NCBI GenBank assembly: GCA_965267185.1 | Contig: OZ253937.1 | Span: 2,356,001-2,420,000, forward strand | From: G965267185 sp965267185 | GTDB taxonomy: Bacteria; Pseudomonadota; Alphaproteobacteria; UBA6615 | Length of the DNA stretch: 64,000 bases | Reading direction: 5' to 3' | Part shown: piece by piece, positions 8,939 to 16,927 of the stretch | How positions within the stretch are numbered: position 1 is the first letter of the stretch | Layout: each line of letters opens with the position of its first letter | The notes under the pieces: generated by a model | Seen by the model: only the letters and a program-made list of their open reading frames with translations | The model's database searches: none | What the model was told of the DNA's origin: nothing | Translations under genes and position numbers: made by a program

Positions 8939-9754
8939 TTGGACCTTAGATACCCCTTGATAGACGCTGAGAGCGTTGCCGCAAGAGAGGGCGGTTTGCG
9001 CCTGCTGACAGATATCCCGGAGATCGAATCGGGACTGGCCTATCATTTGACGATCCCGCCTGGCGGCTCGCGCGGCTGGCAGACCAACCGCAACGCCGAC
9101 GAGGCCCTTATCTGCCTGCAAGGCAGCGGCATCGCCGGCATCGGGCCGGAACGCGCCGATATGCGCGCCGGCCATTGCCAATTGATCCCAAAGGGCGAGA
9201 AGAATTTCTTTTTCAACAACGGCGACAGCGATGCCGTGCTGGTCGGCTTTTATATCGGCGCCACCAGCGCCGACGGTATCGGCATCGAGCAAGGAGCGCC
9301 TGTTAGCCCTGACGAGCTGCATGGCACGGACGGGATTTCGACCGGTATATTCGTCCACCTCGACGATGTGACGCCGGAGAATATGGATAAGGGCGACGGC
9401 TGGCACATTACCGATTTCCGTCTGCCGCTATCCGGGCGCAACGGTTGCTCTTCCACCCTGTTCCGCGCGCGCTTCTTCCCCGGCGCTGTGCATGCCAAGC
9501 ACCGGCACGAAAACTGCGAAGAAATTTACTACGTGATCAGCGGCCACGGGCTGGCCGGCGCCGGACCGGACCGCGTCGAGGTCCATGGCGGCCAATTTCA
9601 CTTCATCCCCAGCGGGGTCGAACATTGGCTGCACAATCTCAGCGATAGCGAGCCAATTGAGGCCGTTGGGATTTACGTCGGCGCCAGCAGCGTCAAGGAC
9701 ACCGGCTACGTGTTCATGGGGAACGTGACCAACGAAGATCTGAAAGTGGCGTAA
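8939..9754 (+). CDS. Bicupin protein
   Basis: About 271 residues with two cupin barrels. The C-terminal barrel keeps a metal site: HAKHRHENCEEIYYVISG followed by FIPSGVEHWLHN. The N-terminal barrel (GWQTNRNADEALICLQGSG, then GHCQLIPKGEKNF) has lost most His ligands and may be structural. Such bicupins include (S)-ureidoglycine aminohydrolase-like and quercetinase-like proteins, but I see no sequence feature that chooses between them. The start is uncertain: GGGAGGAG at 8928-8935 lies inside a longer frame opening with GTG at 8921, so I prefer TTG at 8939, five bases after GGAGG. It follows acetoacetyl-CoA synthetase by 56 bases and probably belongs to the same operon. Confidence 0.75.
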   Translation: MDLRYPLIDAESVAAREGGLRLLTDIPEIESGLAYHLTIPPGGSRGWQTNRNADEALICLQGSGIAGIGPERADMRAGHCQLIPKGEKNFFFNNGDSDAVLVGFYIGATSADGIGIEQGAPVSPDELHGTDGISTGIFVHLDDVTPENMDKGDGWHITDFRLPLSGRNGCSSTLFRARFFPGAVHAKHRHENCEEIYYVISGHGLAGAGPDRVEVHGGQFHFIPSGVEHWLHNLSDSEPIEAVGIYVGASSVKDTGYVFMGNVTNEDLKVA

Positions 9755-9761
9755 CACCAAA

Positions 9762-9793
9762 GAAAAAAGGGCCGCCCGAAAGCGGCCCCTTTA
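9762..9793 (-). terminator. Rho-independent terminator for the ABC importer operon
   Basis: Inverted repeat GGGCCGC/GCGGCCC with a six-base loop lies between two convergent genes. Read on the minus strand it is followed by TTTTTTCTTT, a strong U-tract, so it ends the importer operon. On the plus strand only a short CCCCTTT follows, so it may act weakly on the bicupin transcript as well. Confidence 0.85.
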
Positions 9794-9812
9794 ACACTAG
9801 GAGGTTGGCGAT

Positions 9813-10886
9813 CTATTGGGTCGCCGGCTTTTTCACGAATTCAGCGTTGGCCGGATCAGCCATCCAGGCAGCCACCTCGGCCGCAACCTCGTCGCGATCG
9901 AAGTCATTGGCGCAGCCCATGAAATCGTTGCTGAGGATATCATCCAAGGCGCTCTCTTTCTCGACCGAACCGATCATGACCATGTCCTTCTGGACGCCTT
10001 GCCAGGCCGAAACATTGACTTCACCGATTTTCATCGGATCAGGCGGAAGCTGCAGGTCTTTAACGGTGTTAAGATACTGGTACCCGTAGGCCGAGCTTTC
10101 CCATTCATGCGGCGTCCCCTTACGCGAAAGCGCGGCGACGGCTTCCATGTCGACTAGACCAACGTGGACACCCTTCGAATAGGCACGGAAGAAACCGCAA
10201 AGCGGCTCGCGCAATTCGTCCATGCGGCTACGCAGCATCGAATAGGTGTTCGCCGGCGAGTTCTTGGCCGATGGCGGGGTGATGTCGCGAAGCTCGATGC
10301 CACGAGCTAACAAGGCTGCCACGTCGTTGCCCGAACCAGCAAAGGCAGCAGCGGTGTTTTTGAGGAACACGTTGGCCAAAGTCGGGCCCGAATCGCCCAC
10401 GACGACGGTGTTGATGCCGTCGGCGTTTGAACCGGCGTGCGCCAGCGCAACCTTGACCACCGCCAAGTCACGGTCACTGGCCAGCCCAACGGTCTTGCCC
10501 TTGAGCTCGGTCACTGACTGGAGCGGGCTATCCTTGGAGACAAAAATCCCTTCCGGCGCCCTATTGTGGAGTGTATAGACCGTTACCGCGCCGATGTTGG
10601 CATTCCGGGCCTGGAAGGTCTCCGACCCGTCAAGCATCGCCAAATCGACTTGCCCGTTGGTCAGGAACGCCGCATAAGGAACCGATGTGTCGCCGGACAG
10701 CAACTTAACATCGACGCCCTCTTCGTCAAAATAACCGAGAAGCCGCGCGGCGTGCAAACCATAGAAACCCATGGTGGCATTGTTCGGCTGAATGAGCGTT
10801 ATCGTCTTTTTGTCTTGCGCCTCAGCAAGTCCTGGAACGGCTAACAAAGCCACCAGCGAAGTGGTTAATAGTGCTTTACGTAGCAT
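9813..10886 (-). CDS. ABC importer substrate-binding protein, NMT1/TauA-like
   Basis: A 357-residue periplasmic binding protein, last gene of the importer operon. Residues 1-23 are a signal peptide (KALLTTSLVALLAVPGLAEA). The mature part has the NMT1/THI5/SsuA-TauA pattern: an early ITLIQPNNATMGFYGLHAAR segment, YFDEEGVDVKLLSG, then VDLAMLDG and LKGKTVGLASDRDL. These proteins bind taurine, alkanesulfonates, pyrimidine precursors, aromatics or riboflavin; the ligand cannot be told here. Two mature cysteines (in EPLCGFF and FMGCANDF) are unusual but not diagnostic. GGGAG stands ten bases before the ATG. It lies 97 bases after the second permease gene. Confidence 0.88.
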   Translation of the reverse strand: MLRKALLTTSLVALLAVPGLAEAQDKKTITLIQPNNATMGFYGLHAARLLGYFDEEGVDVKLLSGDTSVPYAAFLTNGQVDLAMLDGSETFQARNANIGAVTVYTLHNRAPEGIFVSKDSPLQSVTELKGKTVGLASDRDLAVVKVALAHAGSNADGINTVVVGDSGPTLANVFLKNTAAAFAGSGNDVAALLARGIELRDITPPSAKNSPANTYSMLRSRMDELREPLCGFFRAYSKGVHVGLVDMEAVAALSRKGTPHEWESSAYGYQYLNTVKDLQLPPDPMKIGEVNVSAWQGVQKDMVMIGSVEKESALDDILSNDFMGCANDFDRDEVAAEVAAWMADPANAEFVKKPATQ

Positions 10887-10983
10887 ATTTTCTTCTCCCT
10901 TGGTTAAAGAGCGTTCAGATCGCCCTGCTCTGCGGTTTTTTCCTTTGATTCCACCGCTATTAAAAACCCGTGTCGGCTAACCA

Positions 10984-11859
10984 TTAGCCGACCTCTATGC
11001 TTCCATGCTCTCTCTTCCAACGCGCTGCGCGTTTTCTGGAGACAGCAAGCATTCTGGAATCGCGTTTCCAAAACACGATCCGGTAATCCAATACCTCCAT
11101 CAACGTGAACAGCATCAACCCCATCACCGACATCGTCAGCAACGCAGCAAAAGACCCATCGATTTGAAGCGAAAATGCGAAACGCTGCATGAGAATTCCA
11201 ACCCCCGCACTAGCTGAGAAAAACTCGGCGACGATCGTACCAAGAAGAGCACCTGTCAGTGCTAGCTTCAAACCTGCAACTATGAGAGGGATCGCATTGG
11301 GCAACTGCAGCTTCCAGAAATAATCGCGCTTCGATGCGCCCAAAGAGCGGAACAAATCCGTCGAGTCCTCGTCAGTCCGCAACAACGCCGTGAGCGTGTT
11401 GACGAACGGTGGGAAGAAACACACCAAAGCCGCCAGCGCTACTTTCGAACTCCAGCCAAATCCGAACCAGGCAATAATCATCGGCGCCACGGCGATACCC
11501 GGCGTGACGTTGAACACCACCGCGTAAGGCGCGATATAACGCCGAAAAGTTGGGCTGAACGCGGCCGATACCGCTAGGCTAATACCGATGGTAACACCGA
11601 TGAAGAAACCTAATACGGCTTCGCCTAAAGTCGTGAAGAAATGAAAGTAGATCCTGCCGCTGATAAAGAACAAATCGAGCAACTGGGCGCCAATCAGCGA
11701 TGGCCAGGGCAGAATTAATTTATTGAGGTTTCCGGTCTGCCCCAGTGCTTCCCAGACCCCAATAATAAGGCCGAACGTGATGATGTGTTTGAGCGACGCT
11801 CTCAGCGCCGACGCAGCCTTTGAACGCGCGATGGGTTCAGAACCGACTGCGGTGCTCAT
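10984..11859 (-). CDS. ABC importer permease 2 (SsuC/TauC type)
   Basis: A 291-residue inner-membrane permease of the BPD_transp_1 family with six predicted hydrophobic segments, beginning at HIITFGLIIGVWEALGQ. The coupling-loop region carries FRSLGASKRDYFWKLQLPNA, the EAA motif that contacts the ATPase. The frame is open further upstream but I place the start at the ATG overlapping the preceding permease stop (ATGA), matching the overlap between the two genes before it. Paired with a sequence-related permease, it probably forms a heterodimeric channel. Confidence 0.87.
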   Translation of the reverse strand: MSTAVGSEPIARSKAASALRASLKHIITFGLIIGVWEALGQTGNLNKLILPWPSLIGAQLLDLFFISGRIYFHFFTTLGEAVLGFFIGVTIGISLAVSAAFSPTFRRYIAPYAVVFNVTPGIAVAPMIIAWFGFGWSSKVALAALVCFFPPFVNTLTALLRTDEDSTDLFRSLGASKRDYFWKLQLPNAIPLIVAGLKLALTGALLGTIVAEFFSASAGVGILMQRFAFSLQIDGSFAALLTMSVMGLMLFTLMEVLDYRIVFWKRDSRMLAVSRKRAARWKREHGSIEVG

Positions 11860-12761
11860 GCCACACCTCGCGCCACGATGGGCTGACCGCCTGCTACCGC
11901 GTTCATCGTCGTTTCCCAATTACGGGCAAGGCGCCGGCTTCGCTTCTGCATCAACGGTTCGCTATGCCAATAAATGACGTGATAGTTGATCCATTCCATC
12001 CCGCGAAACAGCAGAAAGGCAAACATAGTAATCGACAACAAAGTCGCGAACGAAAATTCCATATTCAATGTCTGCACATACTGCCGCATCAACACACCAA
12101 GACCGTTGGTTGCGGAAATAAACTCCGCGACTAACGCACCCGCGAAAGCGCCCGCGACCGCCAATTTGATTCCCGCCGCAATCAAAGGCATGGCATTGGC
12201 AACCCGCAGCTTGAAGAATATCTGCCGCTTCGACGCCCCCAACGAGCGAAATAATTCCTCAGTTTCTTCATCAACCTGCAAAAGACCGGTCATGGTGTTG
12301 ACAAAGGGGGCGAAGAAACACACCAACGCGCCCAATGCGACCGCCGAAGAAAAGCCAAACCCGAGCGCCGCGATAAATATCGGTCCAACAGCGATACGCG
12401 GCATCGCCTCGACAATGATGATATAGGGCTTTAGGTAATCGCGAAAACCTGCACTCAGCGCAGCAGCGGTAGCAAGCGCCATGCCGATCAGCGTACCGAT
12501 GGCGAACCCGCCCATCGCCTTAGCGAAGGTATTACCCAAATGCGGCCAGATGCCCGCTTTGCCGATAAAAATAGAATACATCGCTTCGACAATTTGGGTT
12601 GGCTTGGGTCCGAGCAGAGGATCGATGAGGCCCAACCGGTTTGCCATTTCCCAAACGAATATCAACGCCGCGAAAATGGCCAAATGCTTGGGAATATAGC
12701 GAAGCGTATTGGCTTTCTCCGGTACGAATTCGACTTCTGCAGCTTCTGTTTCGATACTCAT
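11856..12761 (-). CDS. ABC importer permease 1 (SsuC/TauC type)
   Basis: A 301-residue membrane permease homologous to the following gene. It shows the same EAA loop (LFRSLGASKRQIFFKLRVAN) and the same opening topology (LAIFAALIFVWEMANRLG). Start and stop overlap its neighbours by ATGA on both sides, so ATPase, permease 1 and permease 2 are translationally coupled. The related loop sequences suggest an old duplication, giving a two-permease importer where SsuABC-type systems usually use one permease as a homodimer. Confidence 0.88.
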   Translation of the reverse strand: MSIETEAAEVEFVPEKANTLRYIPKHLAIFAALIFVWEMANRLGLIDPLLGPKPTQIVEAMYSIFIGKAGIWPHLGNTFAKAMGGFAIGTLIGMALATAAALSAGFRDYLKPYIIIVEAMPRIAVGPIFIAALGFGFSSAVALGALVCFFAPFVNTMTGLLQVDEETEELFRSLGASKRQIFFKLRVANAMPLIAAGIKLAVAGAFAGALVAEFISATNGLGVLMRQYVQTLNMEFSFATLLSITMFAFLLFRGMEWINYHVIYWHSEPLMQKRSRRLARNWETTMNAVAGGQPIVARGVA

Positions 12762-13567
12762 ACGTAACTTCCGAGGATGTCGCGTACTTCCGATTCAATT
12801 GCGTTGAATTCCGGTGTCAGCTGTAAATCCAGCGACCGTGGCCGCTCGAAGGGCACCTCGACAATTCTCGCTAAGCGTCCCGGCCGGGGGGTCATCACCA
12901 TGACCTTGTCCGCCAGAAAGATCGCCTCGGAAATATTGTGGGTGACGAACAACGAGGTCGTCGGCACCGGATCGACGATCCGGCAGAGTTCGATGTTGAG
13001 ACGTTCGCGGGTGAACTCATCGAGCGCGCCGAACGGCTCGTCGAGCAGCAGAATATCGGTTCCGGTTTGTAGCAGCCGCGCCAACGCCACGCGTTGTTGC
13101 ATGCCGCCGGAAAGCTGGCGCGGAAAATGGAACTCAAAGTCCTTTAGTCCGACAAGATGGAGCGCCTCAATGGCCCGGCGCCTGTCGTCTTCCGATACCG
13201 ACCCCTTAATCTCTGACGGCAGGAGGACGTTCTCAACCGCCGTACGCCATTCCAACAGTGTCGGCTTTTGAAACATCATGCCGATGTCGGTACGTGGCCC
13301 TTCGACTTCCTGACCATGCACCTTAATGCTTCCAGACGTGCGGTCGATCAGTCCGGCGGCCAGGCGAAGAAGAGTCGACTTGCCGCAACCGCTTGGCCCG
13401 ACCAGCGAGATAAATTCGCCCTGTTGGATTTGAAACGACGCACCCTGTAGCGCAATGACCTCTTCGCTAAAGGCCTTTGTTAGGCCGGTCGCTTCAATGA
13501 CTGTGTCGCCCACAAGCGAGGGCTGCGGAGTTGCTGCCGTCGCAGCCTCCAATGCGCTATCGGACAT
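12758..13567 (-). CDS. ABC importer ATPase (SsuB/TauB type)
   Basis: A 269-residue nucleotide-binding subunit on the cytosolic face, first full gene of the importer operon. Walker A is GPSGCGKST, the Q-loop MMFQKPTLLEW, the signature LSGGMQQR, Walker B ILLLDEPFGALDEFTRE and the H-loop FVTHNISEA. The sequence around the Q-loop and D-loop matches the nitrate/sulfonate/taurine ATPases. Upstream of the ATG there is only a weak AGAGA; a short frame with a strong Shine-Dalgarno overlaps the start, so translation may be coupled to it. Confidence 0.93.
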   Translation of the reverse strand: MSDSALEAATAATPQPSLVGDTVIEATGLTKAFSEEVIALQGASFQIQQGEFISLVGPSGCGKSTLLRLAAGLIDRTSGSIKVHGQEVEGPRTDIGMMFQKPTLLEWRTAVENVLLPSEIKGSVSEDDRRRAIEALHLVGLKDFEFHFPRQLSGGMQQRVALARLLQTGTDILLLDEPFGALDEFTRERLNIELCRIVDPVPTTSLFVTHNISEAIFLADKVMVMTPRPGRLARIVEVPFERPRSLDLQLTPEFNAIESEVRDILGSYV

Positions 13568-13643
13568 CTTTCTCTAAGCTCTTGTTTTTCGACCGACAGC
13601 CCACTTGTGGGCTACTCACGCTCGCACTTAACGCAATGAGCAT
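13557..13643 (-). CDS. Possible 28-codon leader ORF overlapping the ABC ATPase start
   Basis: On the minus strand, GGGAGGAG (plus positions 13654-13661) lies ten bases before an ATG at 13643. The frame runs 28 codons (beginning MLIALSASVSS) and ends in TAG just inside the ATPase gene, in a different frame. The ATPase start itself has poor ribosome-binding sequence, so the small frame could couple translation into the operon. An AGCCCAC/GTGGGCT hairpin lies inside it (13598-13613). No homology is recognised; the peptide itself may be irrelevant. Confidence 0.3.
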   Translation of the reverse strand: MLIALSASVSSPQVGCRSKNKSLEKDVR

Positions 13644-13887
13644 GGACGCTGGTCTCCTCCCTAGTTAACGATACGCTAACACTCCTTTGCCGGCCCCTTC
13701 AATCAAAATATCGATATTTTCGAAGTTGTGAATTATGAGACCATAATGTTCTGACGTAACAGCGTTTTTCTCGCTGCGACCAAGTGAACACACACTATTT
13801 TCCATTCCGAAAGTGCGCTGCGAGTTGGCACTAGTAGCATCAGCTTACTGCGGCTAAACACCATGCGATCCAGCCATAATCCGATGG
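13568..13887. promoter_or_regulatory. 320-base leader of the ABC importer operon with palindromes
   Basis: No protein gene is supported apart from the overlapping leader frame. The stretch holds: a perfect 16-base palindrome AAAATATCGATATTTT (13705-13720); ATTATG/CATAAT arms around four bases (13732-13747); an imperfect 17-base palindrome GTTAACGATACGCTAAC (13664-13680) close to the strong Shine-Dalgarno; and an AGCCCAC/GTGGGCT hairpin (13598-13613). It is AT-richer than the surrounding genes. The elements look like repressor sites around the importer promoter. I looked for the conserved parts of a TPP riboswitch and did not find them. Confidence 0.5.
13705..13732 (-). promoter_or_regulatory. 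Candidate sigma-70-like promoter overlapped by a palindromic operator
   Basis: On the minus strand TTCACA (13732-13727) and TATTTT (13710-13705) are separated by 16 bases. The -10 lies in the right arm of the perfect palindrome AAAATATCGATATTTT, an arrangement expected for a repressor site. The match is only approximate for an alphaproteobacterial promoter. Confidence 0.35.
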
Positions 13888-14871
13888 CTAGGCAACACGC
13901 AGATAATGGATCGAGAACAGGTTGTCGTCGTCGGTCCAATGCCGGTAGGCGCGCCAACCCGCCTCGGCGGCCAACGCATGAAACTCGTCGATCGTGTACT
14001 TGTGAGAATCTTCGGTATGGATCGATTCCGCTTCGTCGAACTCGAAGGTGTGGCCATCGACACGAACTGTTTGCTCACACTTGCTTACCAAGTGCATCTC
14101 GATACGGCCCTCATCTGCTTGCCATCGCGCCTCGTGTGCAAAGCTATCGAGATCGAAGTCGGCGCCAAGTTCGTCGTTTATATGGCGCAGCATATTGAGA
14201 TTGAACTCAGCCGTGACGCCCGCCGCATCGTTGTAGGCGGCATGTAATATCGCGGCGTCTTTCTTTAGATCGACACCGATCAGCAAACCATTGTCGGTGC
14301 CTAGTTCGGTAGCTGCAGTGCGTAAGAAGTTAACTGCCTCGGCGTAGGAGAAGTTGCCGATCGTCGAACCCGGAAAAAATCCAATTCGAACGACCTCGTT
14401 GGGAATTTCCGGGAGTTCGAGCGGCTGGGTGTAGTCAGCAGCGACCGGCACCACCATCAGGTCGGGATAGGCGTCGGCGAGCCCCTTCGCCGACTCAATC
14501 AAATGATCGCGCGATATATCGATGGGCACGTAGGCGGATGGGTCTTCGAGCGCATCGAGTAATATACGAACTTTCGTGCTCGAGCCGCTGCCAAACTCAA
14601 CCAGGCTCGCATTGGGTCCGATTAGCTCGGCGAATTCCTTCGCATGGGCGCGCAGTAGAGCGGTTTCCGTACGCGTCGGGTAGTACTCGGGCAGCTCGGT
14701 AATCTGCTCAAAAAGCTTGGACCCGCGCTCGTCGTAAAAATACTTGCTCGAGATACGCTTCTGCGGCTGAGACAATCCTTCGACCACGGCTGCACGAAAA
14801 TCCTCGTCAGCGTGCTCGAACTCAAAATAATCGTGCAGCGGCCCGAGATCTAACTCTGCGGCATTGCTCAT
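13888..14871 (-). CDS. egtD: L-histidine N-alpha-methyltransferase EgtD
   Basis: Trimethylates histidine to hercynine with three SAM, the first step of ergothioneine synthesis. 327 residues, usual for EgtD. Diagnostic are SSKYFYDERGSKLFEQIT (41-58), PEYYPTRTE (61-69), the SAM loop VEFGSGSSTK (91-100), PIDISRDHL, FFPGSTIGNF and GVDLKKD. It overlaps egtB by ATGA (stop of egtB, start of egtD), so the two are translationally coupled. No egtC or egtE is adjacent, as is common in Proteobacteria where the sulfoxide synthase uses cysteine directly. Confidence 0.95.
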   Translation of the reverse strand: MSNAAELDLGPLHDYFEFEHADEDFRAAVVEGLSQPQKRISSKYFYDERGSKLFEQITELPEYYPTRTETALLRAHAKEFAELIGPNASLVEFGSGSSTKVRILLDALEDPSAYVPIDISRDHLIESAKGLADAYPDLMVVPVAADYTQPLELPEIPNEVVRIGFFPGSTIGNFSYAEAVNFLRTAATELGTDNGLLIGVDLKKDAAILHAAYNDAAGVTAEFNLNMLRHINDELGADFDLDSFAHEARWQADEGRIEMHLVSKCEQTVRVDGHTFEFDEAESIHTEDSHKYTIDEFHALAAEAGWRAYRHWTDDDNLFSIHYLRVA

Positions 14872-16166
14872 CCGTCGTCAGCCAGTCGCACGCCGGCAAA
14901 CTGCCAGCGCATATGGGGGTAGAAAAAGTTGCGGTAAGTGGCCCGAGTATGTCCTTCCGGGGTTACGCAGGCGCCACCGCGCAAAACCATCTGGCTCGAC
15001 ATGAATTTGCCGTTGTATTCGCCGACCGCGCCGGCGACCGGCTTAAACCCGGGATAGGGACCGTAGGGACTCTGCGTCCACTCCCACACGTCACCGAACA
15101 TTTGCTCTGGTGTGTCTTTGCTCGTCCCCGGCGCTGGAGCCGTCCGCAATAACTCGTGGCCTTGAAAATTACCTTCAATCGGCAACGGTTGTGCCGCGAT
15201 TTCCCATTCGGCCTCGGTCGGCAGCCGTTTGCCTGCCCATCGCGCATAAGCATCTGCTTCATAGAGGCTCACATGGCAGACTGGCGCTTGGTCGTTGATC
15301 TGCTGAAGGCCGGAAAGCGACATCGCCATCCATGTATCGTCGGCCTGCTGCCAGTACGAAGGTGCGTCCCACCCCTCCTGCTGAACGGTCGCCCAACCGT
15401 CGGATAGCCAGAGTTCAGGCCGCCGATAGCCATCATCGGCCATGAACGCCTTCCATTCGGCGTTGGTGACGAGCCGCGACGCCAACCGGAACGGTGCGGC
15501 GAAAACGTTGTGACGGGGTCCTTCGTTGTCGAAAGCGAAGTCGAGACCAGCATGCCCGATTTCACTCACCCCACCCTCGTAATCGAACCAAGACAACGCG
15601 GGTGCTTTACGTGCCGGCGACGCCCGATAGGTCTGATAGGCGGGATGGACCACGTTGCGCGAAAAAGCATGCAGGATGTCCATCAGCAGCAGCTCTTGGT
15701 GCTGCTGCTCATGGTTTAGTCCGAGGACAATCAACGGACCCGCCACCGCCCACGTCTCGGTGTCGGCATCAGTGATAAACGCCTCCATGGCGGCATCGAC
15801 GTGACGGCGGTACTCGGCGATCGCCGCCGCCGGGGGACGCGTTAGCAGGCCACGCTCAGGGCGCGGGTGGCGATCGCCGACCGAGTCATAGTACGAGTTA
15901 AACAGGTAAATAAATTGTTCGTGAAACGGCTGATACAGCGGCGCATGGGGCAGCAAGACCAGTGTCTCGAAAAACCAGGTGACATGAGCACGGTGCCATT
16001 TTGCCGGGCTGGCATCCGGCATCGACTGGACAACCTGATCCTCTTCCGACAACGGCGCCGCTAAACGCTCGGTCTCGCTGCGAACCCACTGGTATTGGGA
16101 AAGTACACCCTCGCGGTCTTCAGGATGAGCCGCGAGAACCCTCTGCGCGGGTACGGTCGAACTCAA
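14868..16166 (-). CDS. egtB: Ergothioneine sulfoxide synthase EgtB
   Basis: Non-haem iron enzyme joining hercynine to cysteine or gamma-glutamylcysteine with O2 to form the sulfoxide precursor of ergothioneine. 432 residues: an N-terminal DinB-like helical domain, then an FGE-sulfatase domain. Iron ligands are His61 in KWHRAHVTWFFE and His152/His156 in NHEQQHQE. The C-terminal domain shows FPAPFRLA-like, RLPTEAEWE, GDVWEWTQSPY and VLRGGACVT motifs. It is the first gene of the egtBD operon; the 268 bases upstream are shared with the divergent dioxygenase-like gene and should hold its promoter. Confidence 0.95.
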   Translation of the reverse strand: MSSTVPAQRVLAAHPEDREGVLSQYQWVRSETERLAAPLSEEDQVVQSMPDASPAKWHRAHVTWFFETLVLLPHAPLYQPFHEQFIYLFNSYYDSVGDRHPRPERGLLTRPPAAAIAEYRRHVDAAMEAFITDADTETWAVAGPLIVLGLNHEQQHQELLLMDILHAFSRNVVHPAYQTYRASPARKAPALSWFDYEGGVSEIGHAGLDFAFDNEGPRHNVFAAPFRLASRLVTNAEWKAFMADDGYRRPELWLSDGWATVQQEGWDAPSYWQQADDTWMAMSLSGLQQINDQAPVCHVSLYEADAYARWAGKRLPTEAEWEIAAQPLPIEGNFQGHELLRTAPAPGTSKDTPEQMFGDVWEWTQSPYGPYPGFKPVAGAVGEYNGKFMSSQMVLRGGACVTPEGHTRATYRNFFYPHMRWQFAGVRLADDG

Positions 16167-16434
16167 AGTCTTCCCCCGCTGGCGTCAGTTTCCGCATCTG
16201 CCGTCCTACGGGAACGCCCCCGGAGCCTGTTTACGGCAACCGCGCTTAGATGAGCGGATTGCTTTACTGAAACAGACAGCAAGCTTTGTGATTCAATTTC
16301 ACGACCCCATGGCCGGAATCGACGGCTGGCGGGAGTAAAACAACCCGGCGCGCGCCGCGTCAACTGACAGAGGGCATATTTCTTTGTCGCGATGGGCTGT
16401 TGACGCTAGCCGAAAGAGAATTATTTTTATTGCT

Positions 16435-16785
16435 ATGTCTCGCCAGTCTCCTGAAATCGACAGCTATCACGCGCACGTCTATTACGACGCCAACACCAAA
16501 GAAGCCGCCGGGCGGCTGCGCCGGCGTATCGGCGCCCGCTTCGATACCAAACTCGGGCGGTGGCACGACAAACCGATCGGACCGCATCCTATCAGCTTTT
16601 ACCAAGTGGCTTTCGCGCCGGAGCTGTTTTCTGACCTCGTGCCCTGGATGGCGCTCAACCGGGAAGATCTTTCGATCTTGATCCATCCGGAGACCGGTGA
16701 CGACCTCGCCGATCATTCCGATTTCGCCATGTGGCTCGGCGACAGCCTCACCCTGCGACTGGACGTCTTCAGAAAGAGAGACTGA
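16435..16785 (+). CDS. DOPA 4,5-dioxygenase family protein
   Basis: A 116-residue small dioxygenase-family protein. Paired His patches YHAHVYYD, WHDKPIGPHP and LIHPETGDDLADHS are the hallmarks of the DOPA-dioxygenase/aromatic ring-cleaving family (PF08883), which makes muconate-semialdehyde-type products from catechols in fungi and is mostly uncharacterised in bacteria. The ATG chosen begins the conserved part; an earlier in-frame TTG would add 17 non-conserved residues. No good Shine-Dalgarno is seen. The next gene is an FAH-family hydrolase, which would fit processing of a ring-cleavage product, but this is inference. Confidence 0.85.
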   Translation: MSRQSPEIDSYHAHVYYDANTKEAAGRLRRRIGARFDTKLGRWHDKPIGPHPISFYQVAFAPELFSDLVPWMALNREDLSILIHPETGDDLADHSDFAMWLGDSLTLRLDVFRKRD

Positions 16786-16927
16786 GAAATTCTCTCTTGC
16801 GGCCAAATGATGCGCCCGCAGTAGTTTCCTTGGTGAGCGGACCACGCTACAACTCGCCACTCAAATTCTGACGCCGGCGCGAACGCGCCCGGCCTTCGCA
16901 CCACATCTGCACAACAGGGACGAGACG

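Noticed and set aside
13568..13887. TPP riboswitch ahead of the NMT1-type importer
   Set aside because: The conserved CUGAGA and CCUGAUC-like segments are not found on the minus strand of the leader.
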